Program-made: the position numbers and the translations under genes | The notes under the pieces: model-generated | Databases searched by the model: none | Told to the model about the DNA's origin: nothing | What the model saw: the letters and a program-made list of their open reading frames with translations, nothing else | Assembly: GCA_034359265.1 (NCBI GenBank) | Contig: CP136890.1 | Location: forward strand, 31,724,501-31,788,500 | Direction: 5' to 3' | Source of the DNA: Canna indica | Taxonomy: Eukaryota; Streptophyta; Magnoliopsida; Zingiberales; Cannaceae | DNA: 64,000 nucleotides | Shown: positions 33,915 to 45,300 of the stretch, piece after piece | How positions within the stretch are numbered: position 1 is the stretch's first letter | Layout: each line of letters opens with the position of its first letter

Positions 33915-34861
33915 CTCCCGAGGTCCCAGAAAGAGCGTGGTCAAGCAAACGAACCCCGAGGGATAATCGACTACATCGCCGACAGATTCGTGGGAGGCGG
34001 GGAGTCAAGCTCGACCAGGAAGAGGTCCCTTCGAGCAATCATGGCAGTCGACAGCGTTATTCGCCCGCACCGACCCATCCCCAAAATCTCGATAATATAA
34101 TTTGATGAATCTAATTTCCAAGCAACTAATCAGAATCTAAACAACCCGATCATTATTTCTGTGATTGCAGAGAATTTCATCGTTAAAAGGGTCCTCGTCG
34201 ACCAAAGAAGCTCGACCAATATCATTAAAAGGATAATCGATGTGTAGTATCTCATCATCAACATATCCAGCTCGTATAATATGATCCTGGGGTGATCATC
34301 CTTAAACACTTTGGGGGCCATCGTATCTATCTCCTCATCTGGCAATAAAGTTTCCTATCTCAGAGACAGAGGTAGGAGTATTATATGTTGATCAGAAGGA
34401 AGTCCGGTGGTGCTATAATGAATGCCTCAAGTCAAAGATGGTCGAACCGAGGAACTCACCCATCGGTCCACAAACATTTCCTAGGGACAAGAACAAGCAG
34501 TTGGTTGAAAATCCTGAACCAAGCTCAGGACAAGACACGCGAAAACAACCCTGACTCAGCTCTTGAAAAGAACTCTAGGAGAGATCATATCATTAATAAA
34601 GCTCATGAAAAACCACTTCTCTTGTACGCACAACTTCTTTATTGCTTAAACAAAGTTATATTTCTCGCATTTCTTTCCATCGAATGATTAGAAAACCATT
34701 GAAGCAATATTGCTGCTCTAAATATTCTGAAACTTGCTTGGGTCTCCACATACAAACTCAACCTAAACTCTTAAGCACAGACTTCCATCTCCAAGCTCAT
34801 GGCACTCGGCTCCAGAAGCCTAAAACACTTCACGCAGTGACCAAGACCCGATCTTCACCGA

Positions 34862-35520
34862 TCTGGTTTGTCGGCCTCAGTGCCTATCCCGGGCTTCTAC
34901 GCCCAAAAAGACCCCCAAGCGCGCTCCTTGCGAGCTCATTTTCATTGAGTCTGGTCTCTGGCTGCAACACAATTACATTCGGCCTTAGCGCCTCTTCAAC
35001 GACTCCTCGCGCGTTGTACCACCCTACGTTCCTCAACAAGCTAGGCCTGAACCTCTGAGTGGGGTCTCTGGCTACAACACCATTACACTCGGTCTTAGTG
35101 CCTCTTCAATGACTCCTCGCGCGTGGTTCCGCCCTACGCTCCTCGGCGAGCTTGGCCCGAACCCCTGAGTGAGATCTTTGGCTACAATGTCATCACATTC
35201 GGCCTTAGCGCCTCTTCAACAACTCCTCGCGCGCGGTTCCACCCTACGTTTCTCGGCGAGCTCGGCCCGAACCCTCCGAGTGTGGTCTATGGCTACAACG
35301 CTATTACATTCGGCCTTAGTGCCTCTTCAATGACTCCTCGCGTGCTTTTCCACCCTACACTCCTCGACGAGCTCAGCCCGAACCCCCAAGTGCAGTCTCT
35401 GGCTACAACGCCATTACATTCGGCCCCAGTGCCTCTGCATAACTCCTCGCGCACAATTTTGTCTCACGCTCCTCAAGGAGCTTGGCCCGAACCCCCGAGC
35501 ATGATCCTTGGCTCTAGAGT
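34862..35520 (+). repeat. ~110-bp tandem repeat array in the Tat 3' region
   Basis: Units begin GGCT(A/G)CAAC at 34960, 35070, 35180, 35291 and 35401, giving periods of 110, 110, 111 and 110 bp. A decayed partial unit lies upstream from 34862 and a partial one follows at 35510. Core words are TCGGCCTTAGTGCCTCTTCA, ACTCCTCGCGCG, CCACCCTACG and GAGCTCGGCCCGAACCC. 110 is not a multiple of three, so the open frame at 35123-35539 is not a protein gene. Tandem repeats 3' of pol are known in Tat elements. Confidence 0.92.
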
Positions 35521-36640
35521 TACCACCTCTAGTCTCTAAACCTCTCGCAAAATTGGCCCCAATGCCCTATTCATAATCACTCAGCAAATTCATAGCAATT
35601 AAGTAGCCAAGCAAAATCGTAAAAAATAGGAAAAATCCTCTTTTCACAAGAAATCCACAAGGGAATATGTACATTTACAAAATCACAAAGATTGGTCTAC
35701 AAGCCAAAAGACAAATTACAAATTAGGTACACCGGCAAATCGGTTTGAAAAACACCCAGACTAGGGTGCCATTACAAGCATTAAACCAAGTCATACCTAT
35801 GGAATTCCCCAGTCCCTGAGATCTGCTATCAGGATGTAATTCAATACACAGACTTGGTCAAACCTCCCAACACTACAAGAAATATGGCGATTTCAGACGG
35901 TCATTATAGTCGAAAAGTGGTCGAAAGTTGGTCGGTAACAATTACTTACCGACCAAATTTCGACCGGTTACCGAGGCTAATATTTGCGTCGGTAAAACCT
36001 TGGTCGAAACGGGTACCGATAGTTTATCGACAAAAAATATTGTCGGTAATTATCGACCAAAGTTTTAATCGAAAAACTGTCGATAGTTTCTCGGTAACTA
36101 CCGACAAAAGTTGTGTCGGCAGCTCCTCGATAATTACCGACTACAAATGTTGTCGAAAATTATGGTCAATAATTACCGACTACTTTTCTGACGACTTATC
36201 GACTAAATTTCATAACGTACGTATCTCCAACAATAGGTTCGTCAGTAATTTCCGACGACATGTCGTCGAAATTTCGACGAAAATTTTAAGATTTTTTTTT
36301 AAAATGATAATAATCCGAAATAAAAACATCACTTAGTCCTGTAATAGTAACAATTCAATAGCATATACGACAATTTAAAACATTCCACTTTGATGTTTCA
36401 GTATTAATTAATTAATCAAACATTGCATCCCAACCATCAAAAGAAACATTTAATATCAGCCGTTCATTTCCTTGATTAAATCTCAGCCATCAAAAGAAAC
36501 ATTTAATCTCAACCATTAAAATGAAAACCCTCTTTACGTAACATTACATCTTTTTCTCAAATGCATGGGTTCATTCTACAACCGCCGCCTACTTACTGCA
36601 GCATGTCTTCCTCATCTTCGCGCCGCCCAGCCTCCGTCGC

Positions 36641-36868
36641 CGAACCGTCACCTGCCAGTACCACTACGCCTACGGAGACGGATCCAACGTCGACGGCGTC
36701 CTCTCCTCCGAGACCCTCACTTTCGCCACGACATCCGGCAGCAGCGTCACCGTAAAGAACTTTGCATTCGGCTGCAACTCACGAAGCACCGGGCTCTTCA
36801 GCAACAGAACCGGTGGGCTCGTCAGACTCGGCGGCGGACCAGCGCAGGAGCGGCTACCTTCTCCTTGA
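36641..36868 (+). pseudogene. Captured aspartic protease (nepenthesin/CDR1-like, A1B) fragment
   Basis: One plus frame without its own start reads TCQYHYAYGDGS, VDGVLSSETLTFATTSG, VTVKNFAFGCNSRSTGLF and TGGLVRLGGGPAQ before a TGA at 36866. C-x-Y-x-Y-x-YGDGS, L-x-x-E-T-x-T-F, V-x-x-x-x-FGC and the G-L-x-x-L-G-x-G-P signature are the plant atypical aspartic protease middle region between the two catalytic Asp. Both catalytic DTG/DSG sites are absent. In real family members GLGRGP is usual; here RLGGGP shows decay. The two longer open frames over this stretch are shadows in the wrong frame. Confidence 0.85.
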
Positions 36869-36881
36869 TGCTTTTTGAACC

Positions 36882-37019
36882 CTAGCCGCCGTATGAATAG
36901 GAAGTGGTGCTGTAGCTGGGGTAGTCGTGGAGGCTGGAGGCGGGAGGCCCAGCCCGACCTCCGTAGACCTCAAGCTGTATCGGACCGTCGTTGTAGGACC
37001 TCGATCAGTAGTCCTCCAT
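36882..37019 (-). pseudogene. Second captured fragment in the CACTA element, DUF3511-like N-terminus
   Basis: Minus reading from the ATG at 37017-37019: MEDY, a TGA stop, SRSYNDGPIQLEVYGG, then a Ser/Tyr-rich end HDYPSYSTTSYSYGG and a stop at 36882-36884. From memory, small plant DUF3511 proteins start MEDYRSRSYGDG and continue into a Ser/Tyr-rich stretch, so this looks like that N-terminus with Arg5 (CGA) turned to TGA. The conserved KSW-region of the family is not present. Identification is tentative. Confidence 0.5.
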
Positions 37020-37376
37020 GAGAGCGGAGCAGAGCAGAGCAGAGCTAAGAAGAGCTCTCTTTGGGGAGATCCCAAGGAGGAATTAGTCGGAGGAAGCATG
37101 GACTGGGAACAGGAAGAGCAGCCACGTCGCGGTCGACTTTTGTGCGGTCAAAAACAAGGTGTGGGAGAATTCCCCTTTCTCCAGCACGACAAAGAGAGGA
37201 AGAGAAGGAAAGAGAGGGAGAACGAGAGGGACAAACAGGTAGCTGTGGGCGACGACGAGGATGACGGATTCACCTCTTTCACCGAGACGCGACAAAAGGA
37301 AGGAAGAAAGGACGATGAAGGAAGAGATGCAGCAAAAGGATTAGGGCATTGGCAAAGAAGTCATGTTGACTTCTAA
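36927..37376 (+). pseudogene. Open frame in the CACTA interior, unidentified
   Basis: 149 codons, opposite in direction to the DUF3511-like piece over its first part. The second half is highly charged and rich in Lys, Arg and Glu (KERKRRKERENERDK). That text corresponds to a CT-rich sequence on the other strand of the type seen in plant 5' UTRs. It may be the captured upstream region of the minus-strand fragment. Probably not a protein gene. Confidence 0.3.
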
Positions 37377-38560
37377 AAAAAAGAGCAGGAGGCGGGAAAT
37401 CTCCCGCCTCCTACGGCACGCGCGCTCGCCCTCCTACCCACGCCGGTTTTAATTTTTTTTGAAAAATAATTTATAATTTTTTGACTCATTTTGGTCGGAA
37501 ATTTTTGTCGGTAATTATTTTCGACGCAAAGAGTCGTCGGAAATCTAACGAAAATTTTCGACGACATCTTCTCGTCGAAAGTTGTGGTCGATAAATCCAG
37601 AACTTTAACAAAAATTTTCGACGATGGATTTTCGTCGGAAATTGTGGTCGATAAGTTCAGTATAAAAATATGTCATTAATATTTCCAACAAACTTGCGAG
37701 TACAAAGTTTGTCGAAAATTATTTTCGACCAAATTTTCGACGAAAATTCATCGATAATAATATGATAATTTTTCGACACATTTTGGTCGAAAAGTTTTGT
37801 CGGTAACTCTTTCCGACGCTATGGGTCGTCGGAAATATAACGAAAATTTTTGACCACACCTTCTAGTCGGAAGTTGTGGTCGATAAATCTAAATTTTCTT
37901 GTAGTGCAAAAGCCGCAAGAGGGTTATGGAGGGTCGGACGAACGAGACAACAAGAAGTGGAAGCCCTAGCAACACGAACCTACTCAGCTCAGATTGTCGA
38001 GGGGACACGAAACTGCATATAAGCTTCTAGCTAGCGAGAAAGGTTACCCACACGTTTGTACAACACATTCCCTAAGTAAGCATCAAAGGAAACACCCACA
38101 GCATAAGCTCGGCGAACCAAATCGCGCCCCATCCTTCATCCGAACCAAACCGCGCGGCCTCGCGAGGGGGCTCAACCCAAACAACCCTCTTTAGCCAGAC
38201 TCAAAACCAAGTCATACGGCTCTATCTAGGGGACCCACCCGACCAAACATGGACTCTTACATGCTCCCTTATCATGAGGGATATATCATCATAAACTCGT
38301 CATCATCGGGATTGACCTCGACCTATTCTGGGCAACAATCCTAGCGAGATTATCGGATAGCATGATCACCTCCACCTACAATATATACAGACACGACGCA
38401 CCCAAGTAACCCTAAGTTCTAATTTCATAAATCTCCATCTTGGAATCATCTTAACTTTAGTGTCGGAGTGTCTTTTGCAGGCCCCCCACCTGCCAGCATT
38501 AAACTAGACAAGGAGATACACCAGACCGAACCGAAAGACCCCGATTCTCAAGCAGGAACA

Positions 38561-39300
38561 ATACTCAATAATAATAATAATAATAATAATACTATATTGT
38601 GTGATAGTTATTTTTAATTAGTAATAACATAGTAAAAAATATGAACTAATATAAAATGTTTTTAAACATCATATATTAATATTAAAACAATAACATTCAT
38701 GATTAATTTTAAAATAATTAAAAGTTATTTATTAGTTTTAGAATAATTAATTTTCATTAATTTCATATTGTTAAAATCAAAATGTTTTTGATATATTTAA
38801 TATTATATTTTTCTTGGTGTATTGTTAGGAATCTTGAACTTTGGATTGAGATAGAGTAGTTTTCCCTATCAACAAGGTATATTATTGCTTTTTTACTCTT
38901 TATTGCTCATCTTCTTCTTTTTTTGAAAATTTACAATCAAGTAAGGAACAGAAGGCTATGCTAATTTTGGTTCCGCTTGAGTTAGATTTGGATTTTCTAA
39001 AATTGTTTATGACCATTTTTCTTACTCTATTAAGCTTAAAACGAATATTTTAATTACAATATTAAATATTTACAAACAAAAAATTAGAAGGAAGAAAAGT
39101 AGAAAACAACAGAAAAAAGAAAAGAAACCACCAAATTTTGCTTCGGCTTCGCTTCATTCTCTCCCTTCTATCCTTCCGAAGACTCCCCCAAATTTCTCCT
39201 TTTCCTCTCCTTCGACTGATTTCTTCCCCTCCAATCCGTTCTTTCTTCTCGAAACCCTAACAATTTGTCATCCTCCCTCTCCCTTGCATCGCCGGATCCG
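38561..39300 (+). promoter_or_regulatory. Upstream region and 5' UTR of CUL3
   Basis: Right after the Tat 3' LTR. Contains a trinucleotide microsatellite of AAT/TAA units (38567-38591), AT-rich sequence, and from about 39130 a CT-rich leader (TTCATTCTCTCCCTTC and similar) running to the ATG at 39301, a usual plant 5' UTR. No convincing TATA box was fixed. The proximal promoter can be at most about 740 bp before the retroelement. Confidence 0.55.
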
Positions 39301-42300
39301 ATGAGCGCCCAGAAGAAGCGCAACTTCAAGATCGAGGCGTTCAAGCACCGGGTGGATCTCGACCCCAAGTACGCCGAGAAGACATGGAAGGTGCTCGAGC
39401 ACGCCATCCACGAAATCTACAACCACAACGCCAGCGGCCTCAGCTTCGAAGAGCTCTACAGGTGCCAATTTTCTTTCTCTTTTCTTCTCTTCTCTGGTGC
39501 GATCCTCGAAAAATTGCGTCTTATGGTTGTTAGAATTTGCTGACGGATGCTAATTTTGATCCGCTGGATGGACTACATACTCTAGGCTTACGGGTTCATT
39601 TGGGGAAAGATGGAACTTTTTGGTCTGTCAGACATCGTCGGGCATATGCCTGATGATTTCCATTCTCCGGCGTTTATCATAGGAGATTTTGCTTTCTTCT
39701 GACTGAAAGAAATTCGTTTAGCAATTTCGTTTATCTGTTTTTGCTATAAAATTCTTCCTTGTTTTGCTTTACTAGGTTATGTTGAAATCTGGGAATAAAG
39801 GATGTAGGTAAGGTGGTTGTTGTGTGCACTGGTTCTAAACATATGGTGGTTGAAAAAACTGTGTATCTAGTGGATGTCAGAACTCGGAAGGGAGACAATA
39901 TTGCATAATATTGTGCAGTTGTCCTCTTCTATTAATTTTGCAAGGGTACATGACGGTTCTTCGTAACACCACAAGAGGAGCCCTTGGTACAATGACTGAA
40001 GGACATTCCATTTGCAATAAGTTTGCAATGCATCAGAAGAAAGTCAAACGTTTAAAACACTAATTTTAGTGAAACGTATACCTATACACTAAGGATGGTT
40101 TTCCACATTAACAGTTTGTACCATGTACAGAAACCAGTTTTACATAACATGTCTTTTAATAAAAAATAATTTCAGACACGATTCCTTATAAGTATGCCCA
40201 TAATTAACATTCTTTCAATTCTATCCTTGATCTTAAAGAGCTTGAGCTGATAAGGTCTTAGCCTCTTCGGGGCACTTGAGAATGCTAGCTCCAGCAATAA
40301 ATCCATAAATGAATTCTACTATATGAAACAGGCAACATGAGTCATTTTTGTGAAACATGTGGAACATAATAGATCATGAATTCTTTACTTCAAAGAAGTA
40401 ACTAAACATGCTTAGTTGCAATATGGCCAACTTCCTTTTGAGGCATTTGCTAGATATATCTATTATCACTATAATCTTCAAGTTCTTCCAACTTAAGGGT
40501 TATTAGGTTGCATATTTGGTGTCAAGTTAATATATGATGCAAATCTTTCTGGTTCAACTTTGCTGCAGCCTTTTAAATCAATTCCCAAGGTCTATGTTGC
40601 AACTTGTGTGTAATTCAAATTAATTCCTCTAGGTATAATTTTATTTTGTGGTAAAAGATTTTTAAGAAAATATTTTGTTTCACTGAGAGGTTTACATAAA
40701 CTGCTAGCTTGATGGCTTAATTCATAAAAGACATGACAGCAAGCCAGCAACAAGATTTATTTTCAGTAATCTCAGCATAATTAACTAATTACAAAGGAAA
40801 AAGATTCACTAGAAAATAAGAAGATTGTTGAAGAAGGAAAAATAAATAGATCCAGAGTCAAAAGATGTTATGTGCATCCAAAGATGTATATATAATTTGT
40901 GACAATTTAACCCTTCCTAAATTGACCAGGTTTAAGTTCTTCCATTTTTCCTCCATTACATTATAGTTGTTCATATTTGGCTGGCGGGGCGACCATTAAG
41001 AATTCTATACTTCGGGAATGAAGAATTGCATATTAAAATGATAGGCAATGATAAGCTCCCGTGATATTTGGAACACAAAGTTAAGGCTTCTCAAGGATGA
41101 ATGAAACAAACATGTGCCGGCTTATTTATTTTTGTATCTTCTTTAAGTACATAATACCTTCTTTTTAAGGCTCCTAACGAGGATCTGTTAGCTGACAGAA
41201 AAATAAGCTTCTCGATCATGAATCAACCTGTCATGATCTTATTGCCACACCATCTGCCATTTCAATTTAGTACTTACCTTCATTTGTATTGGTTTTAGTA
41301 ATAGGGTATTAATGGGTAGTTTTGGTTGTGATGGTTATTGAGTTGTTGATATTGTTAGTGGGTTATGATGAAGTGCTCATCTTAGGGGTAAGTAGGTCTT
41401 TTCTTTTAATCTTATACCTCTTTGTATAAAAAGGGATGAATATAATACGGTCTATGTATAAAAAGGGATGAATATAAAACAGAATTAGGCAATGAGTATT
41501 TTCCAATAGATTTCATTCTCTCAAGGTTTTTAGTTTCTCAGTAAAAGAGCTAAAGGAGATTGGAGAATGGAGATGTCTCCTTAATTGAACTATGTCGCTA
41601 TCCCTTCTTTTTCTCATTCCTTCCAGTCGCCCATGGTAGATTCATGGTTTCACACAACTGGTATTGAAGCTAACTTGGTTGATCTCTAGCGAAGATTAAA
41701 CAATTTCTGTAGAATGTATGATAAGGATCAAGGGAAGCGACGAGCAAAGCATCCACACCAACATGAGTTTCTAAACCACATGAGTGTCGCTCCCCCCTAC
41801 CAGCGATAGTTGTACGAGCACTGCAACCATCTTGTGTGACAACAGTGAAAGAGCAATACATCATATTGAAGATCTAAGGAAGAAGAAGATGACAAGTATA
41901 AGGGAAAAATCAAGATGGAAAGGAAATAGTGTTAGAAGAAGAGGAAGCACCTAGGGTTTTCCTTCCATGTTCGTTTACTTGCCAAAATCTTGCCTTGCCG
42001 CGTGTCGACGTCTTCTCCTCTACGATGAGGTCGCTGGAGGTGGCCGCATGTTTTCCCCTACCAAGCTAGAGGTCCATGGTTCTAGATATCGTATCGTACT
42101 GGGTGGTACGATGGATATTTTTTTATGGGTTTTTGAAAAAACTAGTACCAATACATACAACCCTTATATCGGGGGTGTACCGGTTGTACCACCCGGTACA
42201 GCCTTTGTATGGGCATAACCGGGTTGGTACCATTTAGTACAGAGCTTGTACCCGACGGTATATACCCAACGACTAGTTTTTTAGTTGTTGGGCATGTTTT

Positions 42301-45300
42301 AAAAATAAAATGAAACAATTGAATAAGTTATACAATTATTATCCGTTCGGTGTATGTCATGGCCCATTTGAGTATCCCATCTTTTGGTGACGATATCAAT
42401 GAAGGGCTTATACTTGTTTTGGACTTTTAAGACCTTGATTTTTTCTTGTGCTTGTTGAATGTAATGGTAAACATAGCCCATTTGTGGCTTCTTTTCCATG
42501 TCCACCATTTTCCCAATAGATCTCGTCGCATATCTTGATGAAGACTATTCTGGGCTTGTGAACATGGTCTGTAAACCAACATTTCTTTGTTGGAGTGACT
42601 TCAATGCAATGAAATTTGTTGCAAATCAAGTCACTCTTGGTCCAATAATTTCATCTAAAAATGAATTATAATTAATTAAATAATTTTTACAGCATTTTCA
42701 TGAAAAAAACTTACCATCACTAAAATTTTTTGATAAGGGCATGGACCCACGTGTTATTGTAGGTAGATAAATCAAATGATTTGTTGCCCTTTTTTCGCCA
42801 TGGACTTCCCTATTGGCATATCACCATTATCTTTTATCACGAGGTCTATGCAATGTGTTGCACACAGAGTCCAATATATGCGAGTATAATCGTCGTCAAT
42901 TAATTCACCTGCCCGTTTAGAGTTGGCGCCGTTGTCGATTACGCTTTGCATGATTTTGTGCAGACCATTCTTCTCGATTATATTTGTCATCAACTTCGAG
43001 ATGTGATAATGTGATGCAAAAATTAATAATTTATTTTTTTAATTTTTTTAATTTTTTTAATTTTTTTTATAATTTTTTGTATTTTTTTGTATTTTTTTAC
43101 AATTTTTTTATGATTTTATAAATCATTTTGGTAATTTTTTTAATTTTTTATAATTTATAAATCATTATTTAATATATATATTATATATTATATATTAAAA
43201 ATTAATAAATTATATTGAACCGGTCGGTTAATCGAAACCGGTGGACTTTTAGATTGTGGACCGAATCCGAAACCGAAAATTGGTTTTTTCAAAAACATAA
43301 ACCGAAACCGAAAAAACCGGTTCGGTTAACCGCAAAAACCGGTTCGGGTTCGGATCGATTTTTCGGTTAATCGAAAAACCGATTTTTTTTGCTCACCCCT
43401 AGAGACAAGTTTAGTAAACGGGTGCGGGTGTGACACTATTCGTCTCGAACCCGCCCCGTTGGCATCCCTAGGGAGGAGACAGGAGGTGCAAGTGACAAGC
43501 TGCAGCTAGGGCGGCGACGGGACACGAGACACGATTATAGCTAGTTGTCAACTTTGTGGGAGGAACGTGGGCAAACGAGAGACGATGCGGCTAGGGTGGG
43601 ACACAACATGAGCGATGGGCTCCGGGTAGGGTGTGACACGAGCTGCCACGAGCTATCGGTGTTGTGGGAGGAGAGGCGTGCGGCGAGTTGCGACTAGAGC
43701 GGGCGGGATATGAGCTGTGACGAGCTGTTGATGTTGTAGGAGAAGGTTTGGGTGGCGGGCATTGGCAAGGGTGGGAGACGAAGACTGAGTTGCGACAGCA
43801 TGACATGCTTGAGAATTCCGATGTAGTCACTCACAAGAGAAGGGTGGGCTGCCAGGACAAGAAAGTTTTAGCTTTTAATTCACTTAATAAACTATATATT
43901 TTATTACTATATAATTGATTCCAGAAATCCAATATCTGCAAGGAGGTATTCAAAATGAAATTGAATTTAAACGACTTTCAAAATTTATTATCTGAAATTG
44001 TAACTGAACCACAAAATTATCCATAATTGAATTTTGTGGTTTGGATAGTAAGTTAACCGCAGATATCAGGTTCAAATTGCCACCCCTAGTAATTTTTGCT
44101 TGATGACAAGCACGATCAAGGGCTGGGTAGATGTCATGATCCTGTGCCACGTCATTCGCCGTGTTAAGTTAGTACTTATTTCCATTTCTATTGGTTTTAG
44201 TAATGGGTTGTGAATGGTTAGTTTTGGTTGCAATGGTTGTTGAATTGTTGAGATTGTTACTGGTTATGATCTTGTCTTAGGGATAATTAGGTTCTATCCT
44301 TTTAGTTTTATATCTCTATATAAAGAGGGATGAACATAGTTAAGAATTGGCAATGAGTAATTTCCAATTAGAGTTCACTCTCTCAAGGCTTTGAGTTTTA
44401 AAGCTCGAGGAGACTGAAGTCCTCTCAATTGAACTCGATCATTATCCCTTCTCTTTCCCATTCTTATCAATCATGATTAGGGGTTCCTGACACTCCATTT
44501 TGTATCTATTATACCCTTATTCCAAATAGAACCATTACCATACCTTCACCACTTGACCTTTTGCCAAACAAAAGAAATCATTTTTTGGTATCAGAGTACT
44601 CAGTTTTGGTAGTCAATGCGATAACAGAACGCCATTAACGATGGCACTTAAAAACTTCTCATTAGAAGTTACTGTGTAATTCCAATATGCTTTTATAATT
44701 ATTTCTTCTTAGTGTTCCAAACCTCAAGTGTTTTTTAGTTTAACAGCTCTGGAGGTAGAGGTAAATATTGATTAATTGTTTTAGCACATAATGTTTTCAT
44801 AGTGGCTAGAATAATCTATTCTTTCAAAAATTCTTTTTTTCTAGCCCACTGTTTCATCATTGATAATTAGCATGGTTCAGGTTATTGTGCGTGGAATATT
44901 GTACTGTCAAATGACAAGGGAAAGTGCATCTAGAATGGTGATTGCAGTTGTTTTTTTGCTTCAGCTGACTTGAGTTTTGTTGTGAACTTCTTCTGAATCC
45001 AGGAATGCTTACAATATGGTGCTCCATAAACATGGTGAAAAACTTTACTCTGGACTTGTGACCACCATGACATGGCACCTAAAAGAAATATCAAAATCAA
45101 TTGAGGCAGCTCAAGGTGGCCTGTTCCTAGAGGAGCTGAATAGAAAATGGGGGGAGCACACCAAGGCACTACAGATGATTCGTGATATACTGATGTACAT
45201 GGATAGAACATTTGTCCCCAGTTCTCGTAAGACACCTGTGTATGAACTAGGACTGAATCTCTGGAGAGACAATATCATCCATTATAGCAAAATTCAGGAC

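Larger units (their letters stand above)
35868..37909. mobile_element. CACTA (En/Spm) transposon with captured gene fragments (35871-37906)
   Basis: 2036 bp, starting CACTACAAGAAATAT and ending ATTTTCTTGTAGTG, with the 3-bp duplication CAA on both sides (35868-35870, 37907-37909), exactly the CACTA signature. The outer ~450 bp on each side carry many copies of TTTCGACGA/TCGTCGAAA and GTCGGAAATT/GTCGGTAATT motifs in both orientations, the subterminal transposase-binding arrays of the superfamily. There is no transposase, so it is non-autonomous. The GC-rich middle (about 36560-37440) is host-derived. Confidence 0.95.
29521..38560 (+). mobile_element. Tat-type Gypsy element, degenerate, split by nested insertions
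   Basis: LTR similarity joins 29690-30115 with about 38120-38560: shared CTCTTTAGCCAGACTCAAA, GGGCAACAATCCTAGCGAG and GGAGATACACCAGACC, both ending GGAACA. The 5' LTR is followed by CTGGCCCCCATCGTGGGGCC (30117-30136), the primer-binding-like start typical of Tat elements. Then come gag (30571-31510), a protease-like scrap (about 34150-34230, VKRVLVDQRSSTNI), a non-coding block of ~110-bp tandem repeats, and the 3' LTR. RT, RNase H and integrase are missing. It is interrupted by a solo LTR (31539-33914) and a CACTA element (35871-37906). The 3' LTR may start near 37995 (TGTCGAGGGGACAC); the 5' LTR start is unclear. Confidence 0.82.
41229..44492 (+). mobile_element. LTR-retroelement (Copia-like, possibly a small non-coding element) in the CUL3 intron
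   Basis: Two diverged direct repeats bound it: 41229-41656 and 44132-44492. Both start TGTCATGATC and share TTAGTACTTA, TATTGGTTTTAGTAAT, AAAGGGATGAA, AGGCAATGAGTA-like and CACTCTCTCAAGG-like text. The left repeat is followed by TGGTATTGAAGC (41659-41670), close to the initiator-Met tRNA primer site TGGTATCAGAGC. The right one is preceded by a purine tract AAGGGCTGGGTAGA. The right copy has CTATATAAAGAGGG, a TATA-like box. The left copy has an internal 33-bp-scale duplication of TATAAAAAGGGATGAATATAA. No gag or pol is seen; the interior holds hAT debris. No target duplication found. Confidence 0.65.

Noticed and set aside
34862..35520. CRISPR-like regular repeats
   Set aside because: Units are adjacent with no unique spacers and lie inside a plant retrotransposon.
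35123..35539. 138-codon open frame with repeated amino-acid text
   Set aside because: It runs over the 110-bp tandem repeats; the period is not a multiple of three and neighbouring repeats are closed.
36561..36885. Two plus-strand open frames (64 and 106 codons) over the protease fragment
   Set aside because: Arg/Pro- and Ser/Pro-rich products of the wrong frames; the protease motifs are in the third frame.
37083..37295. Minus open frame rich in Leu, Ser and Pro
   Set aside because: CT-rich leader-like DNA read in one direction; no protein family recognised.
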